Assembly: GCF_029937575.1 (NCBI RefSeq)
Contig: NZ_JAPYPS010000037.1
Coordinates: forward strand, 1 to 35,489
Reading direction: 5' to 3'
DNA from: Nocardioides sp.
Lineage (GTDB): Bacteria; Actinomycetota; Actinomycetes; Propionibacteriales; Nocardioidaceae
DNA length: 35,489 nt
Shown here piece by piece: positions 24,169-32,018 of the stretch (the stretch's first letter is position 1; each line of letters opens with the position of its first letter). The position numbers and the translations under genes are program-made. Below the pieces are notes generated by a model, which did no database searches, was not told the origin of the DNA, and saw only the letters and a list, made by a program, of their open reading frames with translations.

Positions 24169-25908
24169 TCAGAAGGCGAAGTTCAACGCGACCACGAGGG
24201 CCAGGGCGATGCTGGCCAGGGGCAGGGTCCGTTGGTACCACGGCAGGCTCGCCTCGTCGGCGTCGACGAGGTCCTCCCGCGGCGTCTCGGAGTAGACGAG
24301 GCCGCGCAGCTCGGACGCCGGCTTGGGCGTGGTCAGCAACGACACGACCACGCTCAGGACGATGTCGACCACGAACGCGGCTCCGGCGGCCACGAACGAG
24401 GCGCCCTGGCCCGAGATGCCGATCACGCCGAGGCTCGCGGAGCCGAAGGCGTCCTCGCTGAGGAACGCGACGAGGACCGCCGAGAGCGTGCCGGCGACCA
24501 GCCCCACCCAGCCGGCGGTCGCGGTCATCCGCTTCCAGAACATCCCGAGGATGAAGGTGGCGAACAGCGGGGCGTTGAAGAAGCCGAACAGGGTCTGCAG
24601 GTAGTCCATGATGTTGGAGAAGTTGGTGGCCAGCTGCGCGGTGCCGATGGCGATCAAGGCGGCCGCCACCGTCGCGATCCGGCCGACCTTCAGGTAGTAG
24701 TCGTCACTCCGGTCCCGCACGACGTACCGCTCCCAGAGGTCGTAGGAGAGCACAGTGTTGAACGCCGAGATGTTGGCCGCCATCCCGGCCATGAACGCCG
24801 CCAGCAGGCCGGCGATCGCGATGCCGAGGAGTCCGTTGGGCAGCAGGTCGCGCATCAGGTAGATGAGGGAGTCGTTGTAGTCCACCGTCCCCCCGGCGCC
24901 GCCGGTCACCTCGTCGCCCGCCTTGGTCCCGGCGATCTCGGTCACCGCCACCGCGGCGATCATGCCGGGCAGGATCGTGATGAAGGGGATGAAGATCTTG
25001 GGGAACGAGCCGATGACGGGCGTCTTGCGCGCCGCCGAGATGGAGTGGGTGGCCATCGCCCGCTGCACCTCGACGAAGTTCGTGGTCCAGTAGCCGAACG
25101 ACAGCACGAACCCGAGCCCGAGCACGATCCCGAGCACGGAGAGGAAGTCCGAGCCGAAGCCGGTCAGCGCGTTGCCCGGCCACGAGCTCAGCTGGTCCGA
25201 GGCAGGAGCCGCCTCGCCGGTGCCGGCGTTGGCGGTGATCTGCTCCTTGAGCCCACCCCAGCCGCCCACCTGGTGCAGCCCGAGAAGGGTCAGCGGGAGG
25301 AGCGCCGCCACGATCACGAAGAACTGCAGCACCTCGTTGTAGATCGCCGCGCTGAGGCCGCCGAGCGTGATGTAGGAGAGCACGATCACGGCGGCCACGA
25401 CGAGGGCGACGGTCAGGTTCCAACCCAGCAGCGCCCGGATGATCGTGCCGAGCAGGTAGAGGTTGATGCCCGCGATCAGCAGCTGGGCGACGGCGAAGGA
25501 GAGCGAGTTGACCAGGTGCGCGCCGGTGCCGAAGCGACGGAACATGAACTCGGGGACCGAGCGCACCTTCGAGCCGTAGTAGAAGGGCATCATCACGACG
25601 CCGAGGAAGAGCATCGCGGGGACGGCGCCGATCCAGAAGTAGTGCACGGCCGGCAGCCCGAACTCCGCACCGTTGGCCGACATCCCCATGATCTCGACGG
25701 CCCCCAGGTTGGCCGAGATGAACGCCAGGCCCGTCACCCACGCCGGCAGGGAGCGCCCCGAGAGGAAGAAGTCCATCGAGTCCGAGACCTGGCGTCGCGC
25801 CAACAGCCCGATCCCGAGGACGAAGGCGAAGTAGAGCCCGATGATCAGGTAGTCGACGACGTCGGCGTCGATGATCGTGCCCGCCAGGGGCAGGAGGTGG
25901 ACACTCAT
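24169..25908 (-). CDS. Sodium:solute symporter (SSS family)
   Basis: A 579-residue integral membrane transporter with about 14 hydrophobic helices in the LeuT-fold pattern of the SSS family. Seen: GLYFAFVLGIGLLARRQVSDSMDFFLSGRSLPAWVTGLAFISANLGAVEIMG (helices 1-2 with the FFLSGR-LPAW signature) and YITLGGLSAAIYNEVLQFFVIV (helix 5 sodium region). The soluble loop TNFVEVQRAMATHSISAARKTP and AGLLAAFMAGMAANISAFNTVLSYDLWERYV follow. The resemblance is to vSGLT/SglT-like sugar carriers, but the substrate cannot be read from the sequence. ATG 25908 follows an AAAGG. It is divergent from the SGNH hydrolase gene. Confidence 0.93.
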   Translation of the reverse strand: MSVHLLPLAGTIIDADVVDYLIIGLYFAFVLGIGLLARRQVSDSMDFFLSGRSLPAWVTGLAFISANLGAVEIMGMSANGAEFGLPAVHYFWIGAVPAMLFLGVVMMPFYYGSKVRSVPEFMFRRFGTGAHLVNSLSFAVAQLLIAGINLYLLGTIIRALLGWNLTVALVVAAVIVLSYITLGGLSAAIYNEVLQFFVIVAALLPLTLLGLHQVGGWGGLKEQITANAGTGEAAPASDQLSSWPGNALTGFGSDFLSVLGIVLGLGFVLSFGYWTTNFVEVQRAMATHSISAARKTPVIGSFPKIFIPFITILPGMIAAVAVTEIAGTKAGDEVTGGAGGTVDYNDSLIYLMRDLLPNGLLGIAIAGLLAAFMAGMAANISAFNTVLSYDLWERYVVRDRSDDYYLKVGRIATVAAALIAIGTAQLATNFSNIMDYLQTLFGFFNAPLFATFILGMFWKRMTATAGWVGLVAGTLSAVLVAFLSEDAFGSASLGVIGISGQGASFVAAGAAFVVDIVLSVVVSLLTTPKPASELRGLVYSETPREDLVDADEASLPWYQRTLPLASIALALVVALNFAF

Positions 25909-26030
25909 CGACGGGCCTTTCCGAGAGGGACGATGGCGGCCCGACCGATGTTGATCGGGTCAACGACCTGCCACATCACCCCTGAGGACCCCTTGGCTGA
26001 TGCGGTCACCCGGCCGGGGAAGATGGCGTC

Positions 26031-26849
26031 ATGCCCGGCGTCCCGATCTACTCCCGCTTCGTCGCCCTCGGCGACTCGTTCACCGAGGGTCTCGGCGACC
26101 CCGATCCCCGGCGCCCCAACGGCGTTCGCGGATGGGCCGACCGGGTGGCCGAGGTGCTCGGCTCCCAGGCCTCGACCGCCGAGAGGGAGTTCGGCTACGC
26201 CAACTTCGCGATCCGCGGCCGCAAGCTGTGCGGGGTGCTCGCCGAGCAGCTCGAGCCCGCGATCGCGCTCGACCCCGACCTGGTGACCATCTACGTCGGC
26301 GCCAACGACATCATGCGCCCGAGCGTCGACCTGGACACCCTGGCCGAGCAGTACGACGCTGCTCTGGCGCGGCTGGCCGCGACCGGCGCCCGGCTGCTCG
26401 TGTGGACCGCCTTCGATCCCGGCGGCAGCGCGACGTACCGGCTGCTGCGTGGCCGGTTCGCCGTCTACAACGAGCTGGTCCGCGAGAGCGCGGACCGGCA
26501 CGGCGCGACGATCGTCGACTACTGGCGGCTGCGGGAGTACCGCGACTGGCGACTGTGGGACGAGGACCGGATGCACATGGGCCCGGCCGGCCACCAACGG
26601 ATGGCGATCGAGGTGCTCGACACCCTCGGCGTCGAGCACGACCTGGAGCCGCTGCCCCTGCGTGAGCTGACGACCCCGACGCGGGTCGAGTCCCTGCGCA
26701 CGAACGCCGAGTGGCTGCGCACCTCGGCCGCCCCCTGGGTGCACCGACGGCTGACCGGCCGGTCATCGGGCGACGGGCTGCGCCCGCGCTACGCGACGTA
26801 CACGCGACTGGACGCCGGGGATGACGTCACGACGGCGACACGTACCTGA
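26031..26849 (+). CDS. SGNH/GDSL-family hydrolase
   Basis: A 272-residue esterase or lipase-like enzyme without signal peptide. The four SGNH blocks are present: Ser16 in GDSFTEG, the Gly block (NFAIRGRKL), Asn in YVGANDI, and the Asp-His pair in DEDRMHMGPAGHQRM. The C-terminal 60 residues are basic and outside the fold. Substrate unknown. ATG 26031 is preceded by GGGGAAG. Its last 23 bases overlap the 3' end of the convergent DUF2993 gene. Confidence 0.9.
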   Translation: MPGVPIYSRFVALGDSFTEGLGDPDPRRPNGVRGWADRVAEVLGSQASTAEREFGYANFAIRGRKLCGVLAEQLEPAIALDPDLVTIYVGANDIMRPSVDLDTLAEQYDAALARLAATGARLLVWTAFDPGGSATYRLLRGRFAVYNELVRESADRHGATIVDYWRLREYRDWRLWDEDRMHMGPAGHQRMAIEVLDTLGVEHDLEPLPLRELTTPTRVESLRTNAEWLRTSAAPWVHRRLTGRSSGDGLRPRYATYTRLDAGDDVTTATRT

Positions 26850-27507
26850 GGTCGGAGCCACTCAGCGACAGGTGCACGCCGTCGCGCTCGACCCCGACGT
26901 CGTCGAGCTCCACGTCGAAGGGGATGCCCTGCAGCGGCACCGCCACGCCCAGCAGCTCGTCCAGCGCCTCGGTCACGACCCCGGCCGCGTCGGCAGCGCC
27001 GTTGACAGAGAACTCGCTGAGGCTCAGGGCACCGTCGACGATCGTCGGGGCCACCGTGATCGACGGCTCGACGTCGGTGCCGAGCACCGTGAAGGTCCTG
27101 CTCACCCGCAGCTGCCCGTCGCCTGCCGAGGAGAGGTCGACGCCGAGCAGGTCACCCAGGTCGGCGAACGAGATCACCGCATCCGCGCGGGCACGGCCCA
27201 CGTCGATGCGGGAGAAGTCCCGCGTCGTCTCGACGTCGCTGAGCACGAGGTCCAGGCGCGCCAGGCTCAAGCCGGCGCCGGTCCCCAGGGGCAGCTCGCG
27301 CACGGCGACCTCGATCCGGTCGTAGCGCCCGGAGACCAGCTGGTCGAGGAAGGGGAACCCGGCGATGTCCACGTCGGGCCGCTCGCTGAGCCCCTGCGAG
27401 TCCTGCAGCGACGACCCGGCGACCCGCTCGGCGACGTACACCCCGCCGCGATCGAGTCCGAGTGCCAGCAGCGCCAGGACGACGAGGGCCACCAGCAGCT
27501 TCTTCAT
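26827..27507 (-). CDS. DUF2993 (LmeA-like) phospholipid-binding protein
   Basis: 226 residues. A cleavable signal peptide or N-terminal anchor (KKLLVALVVLALLALGLDR) precedes a single DUF2993 domain (VAERVAGSSLQDSQGL, PDVDIAGFPFLDQLVSGRYDRIEV, VPLQGIPFDVELDDVGVERDGVHLSLSG). In mycobacteria LmeA of this family is a periplasmic phosphoinositide-binding protein needed for lipomannan elongation; here a general envelope-lipid role is the safe statement. ATG 27507 with GGGAGG about nine bases upstream. Confidence 0.88.
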   Translation of the reverse strand: MKKLLVALVVLALLALGLDRGGVYVAERVAGSSLQDSQGLSERPDVDIAGFPFLDQLVSGRYDRIEVAVRELPLGTGAGLSLARLDLVLSDVETTRDFSRIDVGRARADAVISFADLGDLLGVDLSSAGDGQLRVSRTFTVLGTDVEPSITVAPTIVDGALSLSEFSVNGAADAAGVVTEALDELLGVAVPLQGIPFDVELDDVGVERDGVHLSLSGSDLRYVSPS

Positions 27508-27580
27508 GGGGCCGATCCTCCCAGGAGCACCCCAAACGGGTAGCATGCTCCACGGCTGACCGGGAGACCGGGAAGTCCGT

Positions 27581-27656
27581 GCGGATGTAGCTCAGCTGGT
27601 AGAGCGCGACCTTCCCAAGGTCGATGTCGCGAGTTCGAATCTCGTCATCCGCTCCA
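27581..27656 (+). tRNA. tRNA-Gly (anticodon CCC)
   Basis: Cloverleaf read directly: acceptor GCGGATG pairs with CATCCGC, and the D-arm is GCTC...GAGC. The anticodon stem CGACC/GGTCG encloses the loop TTCCCAA (anticodon CCC, reading GGG). The T-arm has TTCGAAT, the discriminator base is T, and CCA is encoded (27654-27656). A -10-like TAGCAT at 27541-27546 is a possible promoter. Confidence 0.97.
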
Positions 27657-27670
27657 TGCGTCGTCCCGGC

Positions 27671-27853
27671 TCACCGCCGGCGTCCGGCTTCCCCGCGCTG
27701 GGCGGTCTCGCTGTAGCCGCTGCCGAAGCTCCCGTCGTTGCCGAGGTAGCCGCGCTCGGGCTCCTCGTCGCGCGCATAGAAGCGATTGAGGCACAGGATC
27801 ACGACGAGTCCGATGACGACAGGGGTCGCCAACAAGAGGACGAAGGCAGTCAT
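27671..27853 (-). CDS. 60-residue single-helix membrane protein
   Basis: A short protein with one transmembrane helix (TAFVLLLATPVVIGLVVILCLNRFYA) followed by a charged and Gly/Ser-rich cytosolic tail (EEPERGYLGNDGSFGSGYSETAQRG). The ATG at 27853 has GGAAGG about 11 bases upstream. It ends 14 bases past the tRNA on the opposite strand. Family not recognised. Confidence 0.6.
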   Translation of the reverse strand: MTAFVLLLATPVVIGLVVILCLNRFYARDEEPERGYLGNDGSFGSGYSETAQRGEAGRRR

Positions 27854-27944
27854 GTGGGGAAGACCTTCCGAGAGGTGGGGAGCTAAAGAGCAGTCTGCCA
27901 CCGATACCCCGGGGTGGAAATGCCCGCGGAGCTGCCGGGACCTC

Positions 27945-28478
27945 TCAGCGAGCCTTCACCCGGTAGCCCGCCTTGCCCTTGGTCACCCGAAGCTTGAAGA
28001 TCCGGCTGACGCTCGTGACGGGGTACTTCTTGCCCTGCTTGAGCTGCTTGCCGTACTCCACGATCCGCACCTTCCAGAGCCCGGTCTGGAAGGAGCCCGT
28101 CTCGCTGGCGTTGTACCAGAGGAGCTTCTTGCCGTCCCGCGTCACGTCGGTCAGGTTGAACTGCCCGCTTCCGGAGTTCTTGTCGTCGTGGACAGGCGTC
28201 TTCGACCTGTAGACCTGGCCGTCCGGCGTCTCCGCGACCCATCCGTAGAGCTCGTGGGAGTGGTCGTGACCCTCGTGCTTGAACTTCGACGGGGACGAGT
28301 CGCGGAGATTCAGGTTGAGGTAAAGGAATCCACCACCGCCAGGCTCGACGGATGCGCCCTTGAGCGTGATGCCACCGGGAGCCTTGGTCGGCTTCGCGGT
28401 CGACGCTGCAGGTGCGCACACGGCGCTTGCGGACAGGGCGAGGCTGAGAGTCGCAGCCGTCAGGATTCGTTTCGTCAT
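27945..28478 (-). CDS. Secreted hypothetical protein
   Basis: 177 residues. A signal peptide (TKRILTAATLSLALSASAVCAPAASTAKP) is followed by an all-beta region rich in Tyr, Lys and Gly. It contains a His-rich acidic patch (KHEGHDHSHELYG) that may bind metal, and the pattern GLWKVRIVEYGKQLKQGKKYPVTS. No family recognised; a bacterial Ig-like or beta-sandwich fold is my guess. ATG 28478 lacks a clear ribosome site; an in-frame ATG at 28496 is the alternative. The promoter side carries TGTCCGA repeats (28525-28541). Confidence 0.7.
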   Translation of the reverse strand: MTKRILTAATLSLALSASAVCAPAASTAKPTKAPGGITLKGASVEPGGGGFLYLNLNLRDSSPSKFKHEGHDHSHELYGWVAETPDGQVYRSKTPVHDDKNSGSGQFNLTDVTRDGKKLLWYNASETGSFQTGLWKVRIVEYGKQLKQGKKYPVTSVSRIFKLRVTKGKAGYRVKAR

Positions 28479-28524
28479 GCCGGTGAGTATCGGCATCGAT
28501 CGCAGTGTCTGGTCCGTTCCGAAC

Positions 28525-28541
28525 TGTCCGAAGTTGTCCGA
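28525..28541. repeat. Paired TGTCCGA heptamers
   Basis: TGTCCGA at 28525-28531 and 28535-28541, ten bases apart, lies upstream of the secreted protein gene (28478, minus strand). A third copy lies at 29600-29606, in the divergent region between the HTH-membrane protein gene and the CAP-domain gene. The spacing of one helical turn suggests a regulator site, possibly for the HTH protein encoded between them. Confidence 0.35.
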
Positions 28542-28573
28542 GATGCGTCCACGAGCCCCGCGACGGGACGCAC

Positions 28574-29509
28574 TCAGTCGCGCGGCTGCGCGATCGGGAG
28601 CGCGTTCTGGAACTTCCTGGACAGGAAGGCGATGCAGACCAGCGCCACGAAGCCGCTGAGCAGCTTGTCCGCCGTGGAGGTCGTAAGGTTCCCGAAGCCT
28701 ACCGAGGCCTGGATGCTGTACCCCAGGTTCTGGAAGTTCGCCACGATCGCGTCGTGGCCGAAGCGCAGCTCGTCGCCCAGCAGGGACAAGACGATGGGTA
28801 CCGCGACGAGGGAGCAGAGCGCGGCCACTCCGAGGTTGAGGAGGAAGAAGCGGGCGATCGTCCTCCCGAGCGCGAATCGCCGTACGCCGTACCCCCAGGC
28901 CAGCGCCCCGGTGACGTTGACCAGCGCGAACATCAGCGAGGCGTCGGGATCCATGACGTGGCCGAGGTAGTTGGTGAGCAGCCCCACCAGCGCTCCCCGC
29001 CACGGCCCCAGGGCGATGGCGGCGATCGCCGTACCCACCATGTCCAGGTAGATGGGCAGGTCCAGCCCGTCGGTGAACAGCCTGCCGAGTAGATTGATGC
29101 CCACCGCGACGAGTATCAGCGTCGCTGCCTGCCACCCCTGGATCGGCGCGACCTCCTCCGCTCGGGTCTCGACTGGGGCCTCCGGTTCGGCGACCTCGAC
29201 GTCCGGTGCCGGACGCGTGCATCGCTCGAACCATTCGTCGACCAGCTCCGGGCCAGCCCCGAGAGCGAGGCTGATCTCCTTCAGCAGGCCGAGGTTGGGT
29301 CGTGGCTTGCCGGGCCTCAGCACCTCGTACACCGTCGAGCGGGCGACCCGAGCCGCAAAGGGATCGGCTCCGTTCCTCTGCCGCTCCTCGGCAACACGAC
29401 GGGCCATCTCCTCGTAGGAGGGATTGCCCACGCGTTCGCGGTACTCCTGGATCGCCTCCTTGAGGCCGTCCCAGCGTTGCGTCCCAGTCTCGGCAGTCGG
29501 GGCACCCAT
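28574..29509 (-). CDS. HTH domain fused to an ECF S-component-like membrane domain
   Basis: 311 residues. Residues about 10-95 resemble an XRE/lambda-repressor-type helix-turn-helix region (SYEEMARRVAEERQ ... ARSTVYEVLRPGKPRPNLGLLKEISLALGAG). An acidic linker follows to about 120. Five to six transmembrane helices come next, with DMVGTAIAAIALGPWRGALVGLLTNYLG and SLMFALVNVTGALAWGYGVRRFALG, a pattern typical of ECF-transporter S components and of membrane sensor domains derived from them. No ATPase or EcfT gene is nearby, so a membrane-tethered one-component sensor is more likely than a transporter (inference). ATG 29509 was chosen; GTG at 29521 is possible and neither has a good ribosome site. 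Confidence 0.75.
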   Translation of the reverse strand: MGAPTAETGTQRWDGLKEAIQEYRERVGNPSYEEMARRVAEERQRNGADPFAARVARSTVYEVLRPGKPRPNLGLLKEISLALGAGPELVDEWFERCTRPAPDVEVAEPEAPVETRAEEVAPIQGWQAATLILVAVGINLLGRLFTDGLDLPIYLDMVGTAIAAIALGPWRGALVGLLTNYLGHVMDPDASLMFALVNVTGALAWGYGVRRFALGRTIARFFLLNLGVAALCSLVAVPIVLSLLGDELRFGHDAIVANFQNLGYSIQASVGFGNLTTSTADKLLSGFVALVCIAFLSRKFQNALPIAQPRD

Positions 29510-29643
29510 GAACCGACTCACTTTCGTCGCTGCGTGCGCCCTGGGGGGTCAGGACGACACCGCAGGCTAGTACGGCGACCCGTCTCCGCGTTCGAGTTCT
29601 GTCCGAGTAACCGCGAAGGCACCTCGACGCGCGATCCCGGTGG

Positions 29644-30513
29644 TTGAGTTCGTGCGTGCGCTCCTCCGGTCCCTCCCGCCTCCTGCCCCTCCTGCTCGCC
29701 GTGGTCCTCGGTGCTGCCCCAGCCCTCGTCCCGTCGCCCACCCAGGCTGCCGTGCGGCCGACGGTCACCATCAGGGTGTCGGACGACAGGGTCACGGAGG
29801 GCGCCCGCCTGATCTTCTCCGGCAAGGTGACGAGGAAGTCGGTGGGCGGCCGGGTGCTGCTGCAAGCGCACACCAGCGGCGGGTGGAGCAAGGTCGCGCG
29901 CTCACGGGTCACCACGAGCAAGACCTACCGCCTCGCCACCACCGCCGAGACCCAGCGCACCGTCTACCGAGCAGTCTTCCGGGGCACCAGGACCGTGGCC
30001 AAGCAGCGTTCGGCGCCCGTCCTCGTGGCCGTGGAAGCGGCACCGTCGACCGACCCACCCGTCGAACCCCCAACGGACCCGCCGACCGACCCACCCACCG
30101 AACCCCCGACGGACCCACCGACCGATCCGGTCATGACGGTGAGCGAGGCACAGGCCCTCATCCTGCAGGACACGAATGACTTCCGCGTCGCGAACGGGAA
30201 GCCGCCACTCCTGCTGATGCCCGAGCTCACCGCCATCGCCCAAGGCTGGAGCGAGCACATGGCCGAGACCGACACCTATGAGCACAATCCCGGCTACTTC
30301 GTGGACTATCCCCCGGGCTGGACCCAGGGGGCAGAGAACATTGCCGCCTTCCACAAACCCCAGGATGTGGTCCAGGTGTGGATCGACAGTGGTCTCCATC
30401 GAGACAACCTGCTGGGCGACTACACCCACATCGGCATCGGCTACGGCTATGACACGACCAGCACCTGGACCCGGTACTACACCCAGAACTTCGCCCGGTA
30501 CGAGCACCCATGA
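29644..30513 (+). CDS. Secreted CAP/SCP-domain protein
   Basis: 289 residues. A signal peptide (LLPLLLAVVLGAAPALVPSPTQA) is followed by a small beta domain (about 37-125: TVTIRVSDDRVTEGARLIFSGKV ...) and a PPTDPPTEP-type hinge of seven short units (about 136-162). The CAP domain spans about 165-289, with its cavity residues in place: His in YEHN, Glu in GAENIA, and His in GLHRDN. Bacterial CAP proteins are extracellular and of uncertain enzymatic role; spore-coat, wall and protease-like roles have been proposed. The TTG at 29644 is the first in-frame start; GTG 29656 would do equally well. No clear ribosome site. Confidence 0.85.
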   Translation: MSSCVRSSGPSRLLPLLLAVVLGAAPALVPSPTQAAVRPTVTIRVSDDRVTEGARLIFSGKVTRKSVGGRVLLQAHTSGGWSKVARSRVTTSKTYRLATTAETQRTVYRAVFRGTRTVAKQRSAPVLVAVEAAPSTDPPVEPPTDPPTDPPTEPPTDPPTDPVMTVSEAQALILQDTNDFRVANGKPPLLLMPELTAIAQGWSEHMAETDTYEHNPGYFVDYPPGWTQGAENIAAFHKPQDVVQVWIDSGLHRDNLLGDYTHIGIGYGYDTTSTWTRYYTQNFARYEHP

Positions 30514-30686
30514 GAGATCGGACAAGCGTGAACAGACTTCTTGCCAAGGTCTCTGTCGCCACAGGACGCTCCATGAAGGTCCGGCCCCGCTACCGCGGCT
30601 ACAGGATCGTCCTCGTCGCCAAGGCCTCCGCTCCTGGACACCGCCCGCGGGCCAAGCACGTCAGCTTCGGAGTTGCCCGCGGCTAG
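30510..30686 (+). CDS. 58-residue basic protein coupled to the CAP gene
   Basis: ATG 30510 overlaps the CAP-gene stop in ATGA (30510-30513). The frame runs 58 codons to TAG at 30684-30686. The product is strongly basic (MKVRPRYRGYRIVLVAKASAPGHRPRAKHVSFG) and beta-like, with no signal peptide. Codons 1-14 are AT-richer at the third position than the rest, so part of the frame may not be old coding sequence. The alternatives are a GTG start at 30528 or a gene fragment. No family recognised. Confidence 0.4.
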   Translation: MRDRTSVNRLLAKVSVATGRSMKVRPRYRGYRIVLVAKASAPGHRPRAKHVSFGVARG

Positions 30687-30739
30687 GGTGCCCCAGGTAC
30701 GTGCACGCTGGCCGCACGTCGGCCAGGCACACTGGCCTC

Positions 30740-31399
30740 GTGACCTTCGAAGGCTTTCCCGTCGCCGCGCTCGACTTCTACGACGACCTCGAGGTCGACA
30801 ACACCAAGTCCTTCTGGGAGGCCCACAAGGACGTCTACGCCGAGTCGGTGAAGGCCCCGATGCAGGCGCTGTGCGCCGCCTTGGAGCCGGAGTTCGGCGC
30901 GGCCAAGATCTTCCGGCCCTACCGCGACGTCCGGTTCGCGAAGGACAAGACCCCCTACAAGACCCACCAGGGCGCCTTCGTCGCGGCCGGACCGTCGATG
31001 GGGTGGTACGTCGAGCTGTCACCGCGCGGGGTACGCGTCGGGGCGGGCTTCTACGAGGCGGCCGGCGAACGGCTCGCCGCGATCCGCGACGCCATCGATG
31101 ACGACAAGACCGGTCCCGCGCTGCGTCGCGCGCTCGCCCGCCTCGAGAAGGACGGCTTCGAGATCGGCGGCGCCCAGCTCAAGACCTCGCCTCGCGGCTA
31201 CGACGCCGACCATCCGCGGATCGCGCTGCTGCGGCACAAGCAGATTATCGCCGGCAAGCCCTACGGCTTCGAGAAGGTCATCCACACCCCCGAGGTCCTG
31301 GAGATGATCCGCGCCGACTGGCGCACCCTCAAGCCGCTGGTGATCTGGCTGACCCGTGCGGTGGACGGCGTACCCGGGCCCGCCACACCGCGGCGCTGA
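30740..31399 (+). CDS. DUF2461 (TIGR02453) family protein
   Basis: A 219-residue cytosolic protein. Recognised from ALDFYDDLEVDNTKSFWEAHKDVY at the N terminus, then IFRPYRDVRFAKDKTPYKTHQGAFV, YVELSPRGVRVGAGFY and LKTSPRGYDADHPRIALLRHKQI. All of these are hallmarks of this widespread family of unknown function. The GTG at 30740 places the conserved Phe-rich start correctly; no strong ribosome site is seen. A short stem GCTGAG/CTCAGC lies over the stop (31394-31408). Confidence 0.92.
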   Translation: MTFEGFPVAALDFYDDLEVDNTKSFWEAHKDVYAESVKAPMQALCAALEPEFGAAKIFRPYRDVRFAKDKTPYKTHQGAFVAAGPSMGWYVELSPRGVRVGAGFYEAAGERLAAIRDAIDDDKTGPALRRALARLEKDGFEIGGAQLKTSPRGYDADHPRIALLRHKQIIAGKPYGFEKVIHTPEVLEMIRADWRTLKPLVIWLTRAVDGVPGPATPRR

Positions 31400-31424
31400 G
31401 CCGCTCAGCACGACCGTGGGGGGC

Positions 31425-31883
31425 TCAGGAGGGGGCGGCTGTGAAGCTGGCCATCGTGCGCTCCGGCTCCCAGAACGCCTTCATCGAGGCGACGGTGCCG
31501 TCCTCGTGGATCACGTAGACCATGATCAGGTCGGTGACCGTGTAGCTGCCGTCGGGAAACGACGTCCTGATCCGGCCGACGTTGGCGCACGTGTTGCTGC
31601 CGGGGTTGGCGAACGACTCGTTGATCTCGAACTCGAAGGTCGCGATCGGCGCGATCGCCTTCTCCCAGAAGGCCGAGATCCCCGCGTGGCCGTGGTGTCC
31701 CTTGCCCTCGGGGTCGAACATCGACGGACCCACGGGGTCCTCCAGGACAGCGTCCTCGGCGTAGACCGTCAACCACTCCGCGAGGTCGCCCTTGGCGACC
31801 GCGGAGTAGGAGCGCTGCGAGGCCGCCCGGGCCGGGTGGTCGTCGTTGGGCGCGTTCCAGGTGATGGCGTCGGACGTGATCAT
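31425..31883 (-). CDS. NTF2-like (SnoaL/ketosteroid isomerase-type) protein under a KstR-type box
   Basis: A 152-residue single-domain protein: helix RAASQRSYSAVAKGDLAEWLTVYAEDAVLEDPVGP, then a curved sheet (HHGHAGISAFWEKAIAPIATFEFEI, GRIRTSFPDGSYTVTDLIMVYVIHEDGTVASMKAFWEP). The pattern fits the delta5-3-ketosteroid isomerase/SnoaL superfamily, and the promoter carries a perfect KstR consensus, so a role in steroid metabolism is a reasonable inference. No other steroid gene is in the window. ATG 31883 lies seven bases after a -10-like TACTAT (31895-31890), so the mRNA is probably leaderless. Confidence 0.85.
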   Translation of the reverse strand: MITSDAITWNAPNDDHPARAASQRSYSAVAKGDLAEWLTVYAEDAVLEDPVGPSMFDPEGKGHHGHAGISAFWEKAIAPIATFEFEINESFANPGSNTCANVGRIRTSFPDGSYTVTDLIMVYVIHEDGTVASMKAFWEPERTMASFTAAPS

Positions 31884-31889
31884 GGCGTG

Positions 31890-31907
31890 ATAGTAGAACA
31901 GGTTCTA
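31890..31907 (-). promoter_or_regulatory. KstR-type operator overlapping a -10 element
   Basis: TAGAACAGGTTCTA (31894-31907) fits the KstR consensus TnnAACnnGTTnnA at every fixed position and is palindromic except for the central two bases. It overlaps the minus-strand -10-like TACTAT (31895-31890). Binding there would block transcription of the NTF2-like gene, which starts at 31883. Confidence 0.7.
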
Positions 31908-32018
31908 GCTTTGCGACACGCCTCGCTCCCCGGGCGACACTGCGTCGGCGGTCCGCCGACACACCGTGTTCACCACCCGATCACCCCCCGCTCACGAGGT
32001 CGCGTCACCGTGGTGGCC

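Noticed and set aside
24232..26286. 684-residue plus-strand frame over the symporter
   Set aside because: Antisense of a membrane protein gives a Glu/Arg/His-rich product with no recognisable domain.
30050..30130. Short GAC-CCACCGAC-type tandem repeats
   Set aside because: They encode the Pro-Thr-Asp hinge of the CAP-domain protein and need no separate explanation.
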